A stretch of 48,122 nucleotides of DNA from Krasilnikovozyma curviuscula (Eukaryota; Basidiomycota; Tremellomycetes; Cystofilobasidiales; Mrakiaceae). Within the stretch, counting starts at the first letter, position 1. Each line of letters opens with the position of its first letter. The DNA lies in contig MVAQ01000166.1 of assembly GCA_014825775.1 (NCBI GenBank), forward strand, positions 1 to 48,122, given 5' to 3'. Position numbers and translations under genes: made by a program. Below, in pieces: positions 44,076-48,122 of the stretch. The notes beneath the pieces are model-generated. The model was not told the DNA's origin and ran no database searches. It worked only from the letters and a program-made list of their open reading frames with translations.

Positions 44076-47000
44076 TTAAATCTCTACAGTCTCAACCAAC
44101 TCAACGAGTCTCTCTCTTCCACCAGCTTCACTGACTGTCGCAAGAATTGGCCGCGTCTCATCCCCTCCGTCTATTGCTTTCACGTCCTTTAGGCAGTCGA
44201 TGACTTCGACCAGTTTCCCTGTCACTGCATTTCTGATTTCGATGAACCTTCCCTCCTTTTCAAAAAGTACCAGATATGGAGCTCGATAAGCTGCTTTGGC
44301 AGCTTTTATTTCAAAGCCAACATGGAGTCCGCCGTTGAGTATTTCTCCCTTCGTGGATACTTGTCAACACCGTTCGTCAGTGCAAGATTCAGCAGTGATG
44401 AAAGGGCTATCAACCTACCCCATGTTGCTCCGGTCTCCCAAATAAGGATGAACTGTGTTGACGAAACTCTTCGCATCAGCAGAGGTCTGGTGGAAGACAC
44501 TTTGCTTTTCAGAGAGCTGATGACGAGATTTCCATTATCCGGAAGATTTGGAAGCTTGAAGACACGAGACGTTCTAAAAAGGTGAAAATACATCAGAATA
44601 AGATTTGAAACGAGGGAATTGAGTTTGACGCACTGTAAGCAATCAATGATGGTCCAACCCTCAGGAGTTGTCAACGCGAAGCTAGTCTCGAAGAAAGCTG
44701 GCAAAAGTGACTGTCAGCGTGATCCCTCAAAAAAGATCATGATAAGACTCAAGCTTACTAATATCGAGCACGGTATTGGGAACGTGGAAGGGTTCACAGA
44801 AATCTCGATACAGCTTCTGGTGTTCTCGCTTTGTCAATCCGCCGCTGGACTTTGAGCGAGCAAGTGGAGCTTCGAATGGTTCCAGCACATGGATTGTGCA
44901 CTCTAAGTCGTACAAGTAGAGAGAAGGGGATCAGTGTCGACTAAAAGACCGAGCTTCGAGCTGGTACTTACGGTGCGTCAATGAGTTCACATGAGAATAG
45001 ACAACCAACACCCTCCCTTCCCTCTCCCCGACCTTGACCAGGTTGGCCGAGTGATTCCAACCCTGTAACTCCTCCCCTGCGTCCTTCGTGACCTGTCTCC
45101 AGAGGTCGAAGTTGGGCGTGAGGAGGAGATGGGCTAGGGTGAAACTATAGATGTATCCTCCGGCGAGTACGATGATCCTGCCGAGGCGGTGAAGGATGTG
45201 GATGCTTGTGACGAGAGGAAGATCGATTACTAGTCGATGGGCTAGATAGAGGTGAAGAAAGCATCAACAGGTAGGTTCGAAGGGTGACGGAGGAAGAAGC
45301 GGACTGAACGAACAGAAGGAATCGTTCCTGAACCCAAACCACACTCCCTTCCAATCCGCGACGGCAAGCAGTTCTTCCCCTTCAAAGAAAGCTTAAGAGG
45401 CCAAGATGAGCTCCCCATAACAATTTATTGAAAAGTGAGAGAGGAGAAAGCACGGAGACTCACTGAAGCTGACAGCCGTATTGATCTTGTTCAAATGGGC
45501 CGGTCTCGCAGGTGCTGACGAAGCAGACACCACGACGGGCGTAACAGGAGCACTCTGAGCTGACATGTTTGACTGAGTAGAAGACGACGTCGACATAGGC
45601 GTCAGTGCGAACCCGCCCACAGCACCGATGCTCGAACTGTCCCTGCCTCCATCCAATGACACCCTTGAAGCATTATCCTCACTGCGTCTGCCCACCGAGG
45701 AAAATGATGAGTGTGTTCCACGTCTGAACGTCAACTTGTTCAGCTCAAACGTGCGGTTGTTCTCTCCAGTGATGCGCCGTACGAGCATCTGATTCGTTAT
45801 CGCGTCGAGCCACTCACGCCGCACCTTCTCCGTGTCAGTGTATAGGACGTAGTGCTTTCCGTTGGCTGTGTGTGCAACGGTGAAGGGGTATAAAGGACGG
45901 TCCGGCTGGATGACGCGGTCGAGGATGTTAGAAGGTGAGAGTGGAGCGGTACGTTGGTAGTTGACCTGTAGTTGCGAGGTATAATGTGAGGATTGGAAAA
46001 TAAAAGGGGGAATTGCGTGAACAAACCATCATGTCTCGTCGATGCACAGGAGGATCGTCGTTTCTTCCAACCAGGGCGAGGAACTCCAGAGGTATCGGCT
46101 GAGAAAAGTGGTAAAAAGGTCGTCAGATCAGTTTTGAGTAACACCGCCCAAAGATAACAACAGATGTAGTCACTCTTGAAACGACAGCGTATCGATGGTC
46201 TTCCTCCTTCTCAGGATCTCCACCATTCCGCGTACTCTTCTTAGAGAGAATAAAGTAGTTGTCAAACAGACTAGAAATTGGAACTCATCAGCGGCGAAAC
46301 AATCATGGTTTGAGAATTGAAACGAGAGTGAGAGCTCACAATCCAAACATGTCGAAGTAACCATACCAATCCCCTGTACTCCTCTCCTGACGAACAACAT
46401 TTCCGGCTAAGATATTTTTAAACAATCAGACAATTCATGAGCAACCCCCTATGGAAAATGAAAACAAAGATAAGGGCTCACAGTAGATCAAGGCCCTCTG
46501 ATCACTCCCGAGCTCCAAATCAATATCCAAACTTTCTCCTTTACGCAACATTAACTTCTGCGAGAAGTTCCACGAATTGACTTTTGCAGTTGCTGATTCC
46601 ACACCGGGTTCTGTCGTGCACATTGAGGGTCAGACAAATCGTCCCAAATGCACAAAAGGACCGAAAAAGACGCACGGGCCGAGCGGAGGGTGTTGTCAAT
46701 CATATCCAGCAGCACGGGGATATCTTTCCGGTCATCGTGTCCCTCCGGCGCCTTTTTCATGAGGCGATCGAGCAAAAGTCTCAGCTTCGCGAGCCTACCT
46801 ACGGGCGAGACGAGCGTCGCGGACAGATCTTGTTTGCGGACCGCGGACGAGAGGGAGAGGGCTGTGATGTATTCCTTCAAACGCGGGTTGAGGGTTAGTT
46901 CACGTCGGAGGCGGGCTTCTGCGAACGGGTAGCTGGGTGAGAACCAAACGGGTTAGATGGTGATGGAAATAGAGAAGGGGGGAGAAGGGGACAGACTGCT

Positions 47001-48122
47001 TAAGATAAGTCTCGTAGAGAGGTAAGAGGTTTACCATGCCGCCTATTAGAACACCGGTGATGGACTGAATCAAGGGGAACCCTTCGAGCTGCGCCCTCTG
47101 CAACTCAGCGACCTGTAATTGTCGTGCACCGCAAGTTATACACACACAACAGTTGGCTACTTTAGCACCGCACCCCAGTTTTAATCAAAGGGAAGGGACG
47201 AACCATCTTGGAATGCAAAGGAAAAATATCGACCAGCCCATGAAATACCTCTTTCAAAAACACCCCTCTCTTGGCCGTACTCAACACACCCTCCTCAACG
47301 CTTTTGAGCGGTAGATAAAACCCATTGAGCCCGCCTTGGACATTCAACACGTACTCCTGCTCACTCCGTACAAGCTCCCACATTAGGCCCTGCCGTTCGA
47401 CCTCCGCTTTCGAGAGCGACGAGAGTGTGGGTGGAGGGACAAGCTCGTGCCATTCCAGCGATGCGGAGAGCGCACCGGAATGCCACTGTGCGAGCTGGAG
47501 TAAGTCGTCATTGTGCTGTGTATATAAGGACGACATCGAGGATGAGGTGGTGGGGACGATGAGGTCGTCGATGGTTGGAGGCTAAGCGGCGCGAGAAGTC
47601 AGATGTCTATATTTTGAAACTCAACGCAAGAAGATGGTTGGCGAGAAGAGGAGAGTAAATAGACATACAGAATGTTTAAATTCTTTCTTCTGCTCCTTCT
47701 CCTCCTCTCGTCGTTTCTCCAGTGTACGAGGAGAAGATATCGCTTCGCTATTATCTAACCGGAACCCATTCGCCTCTCCATTTCCATTCAAGTAATTGCT
47801 CCGATGCAGAGACTTCCAGGATGATGTGGTGCTCGACAAGCTCATGTTTTTGAATTGGCCATGCCAGCTACCGGGCCTCTTCCTCCTATTCTCCTTCGTC
47901 TCCTCAATGGAATGGGAGCTCTGTGTAGGCGTGACTGTCGAGCCGGAACTCGTGCTGCTATTTCTCTGCACTGAGGCAGATTCAGGTGGGCGGGGCGGGG
48001 GTGTCGATGGGAAAGATGTGCTTGTTTGTCCATGAGAGGGGAGGTCATTGTACGACTGGAAGGGCCTGGTCTTAGTGGATAGGTGGTGGGGTGAAGATAG
48101 TCGTTCTGGGACAGGAGGGGGC
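44076..48122 (-). CDS. Rho1 guanine nucleotide exchange factor (Rom1/Rom2 type), 5' end outside window
   Basis: Activator of Rho1 in the cell-wall integrity pathway, acting at the plasma membrane. The frame is open to the window edge. The first part seen is Ser/Pro-rich (PSTPPPRPPESASVQRNSS and similar). The RhoGEF (DH) domain starts near 47420 with ERQGLMWELVRSEQEYVLNV and continues with YLPLKSVEEGV, FLKEVFHGLVDIFPLHSKM and the last helix region PVGRLAKLRLLLDRLMKKAP. A PH domain follows, with DWYGYFDMFGLFDNYFILSK. The C-terminal CNH (citron homology) domain occupies about 45800-44076, with DCLQCVKLNSLV, RVFKLPN, SKVSSTRPLLMRR and a final LVELVETVEI at the stop 44076-44078. This DH-PH-CNH order is that of fungal Rom2. 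At least ten exons. The N-terminal DEP domain of the family would lie outside the window. Confidence 0.88.

Noticed and set aside
1..48122. tRNA, rRNA, CRISPR arrays, insertion sequences
   Set aside because: No convincing cloverleaf, ribosomal or direct-repeat array was found by eye on either strand. A tRNAscan-SE and Infernal run would settle the RNA part.

Overview
The window is dense nuclear DNA from a fungus. Genes lie on both strands, and almost every gene is broken by several short GT..AG introns of about 50-130 nt. Intergenic gaps are mostly 100-800 bp. The gene content (a PPWD1-type WD40-cyclophilin, eIF4B, a Rom2-type Rho GEF, ER alpha-mannosidase I, RAD52, cytosolic and mitochondrial ribosomal proteins) and the intron density suggest an intron-rich basidiomycete. 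I cannot place it more finely from sequence alone. No tRNA, rRNA, CRISPR array or recognisable transposon was found.

Layout. Positions 1-3390 hold a 5'-truncated MFS transporter and an SDR oxidoreductase (both +), with a perfect 13-bp inverted repeat between them. Positions 3528-5702 (-) encode a protein with three chromodomains. Divergent from it, 6530-9824 and 10369-13781 (+) are tandem paralogues of a large transcription factor with an N-terminal ARID-like domain and a C-terminal bHLH domain. At 14482-15655 (+) lies a short RAD52 paralogue reduced to the DNA-annealing domain and led by a presequence-like N-terminus. It is followed by ER mannosidase I (15848-18751, -) and a full-length RAD52 (19057-21584, -), so two RAD52 genes in opposite orientation flank the mannosidase gene.

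Next come a UBE3D/Ipa1-type HECT-like E3 (21893-23812, -), a conserved-looking unknown (24045-26168, -), a Ser/Pro-rich unknown whose start codon appears to be split by an intron (26644-28936, +), a monoglyceride-lipase-type hydrolase (29237-30849, +), a membrane-anchored GT-B-like glycosyltransferase (31097-33456, +), a CPA2-type cation/H+ antiporter (34169-35939, -), PPWD1 (36038-38854, +), ribosomal protein uS10 (39727-40307, +), eIF4B (40719-42697, -), mitochondrial bL31m (43224-43787, +) and the C-terminal part of a Rho1 GEF (44076 to the window end, -).

Most of the right half is ordinary housekeeping sequence. The unusual part is 3.5-21.6 kb: chromatin and DNA-binding genes (triple chromodomain, two ARID-bHLH factors) beside a duplicated RAD52 pair, one of which may have been redirected to mitochondria. 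Exon boundaries were read by eye from splice consensus and reading-frame continuity. Gene ends are more reliable than individual internal junctions.
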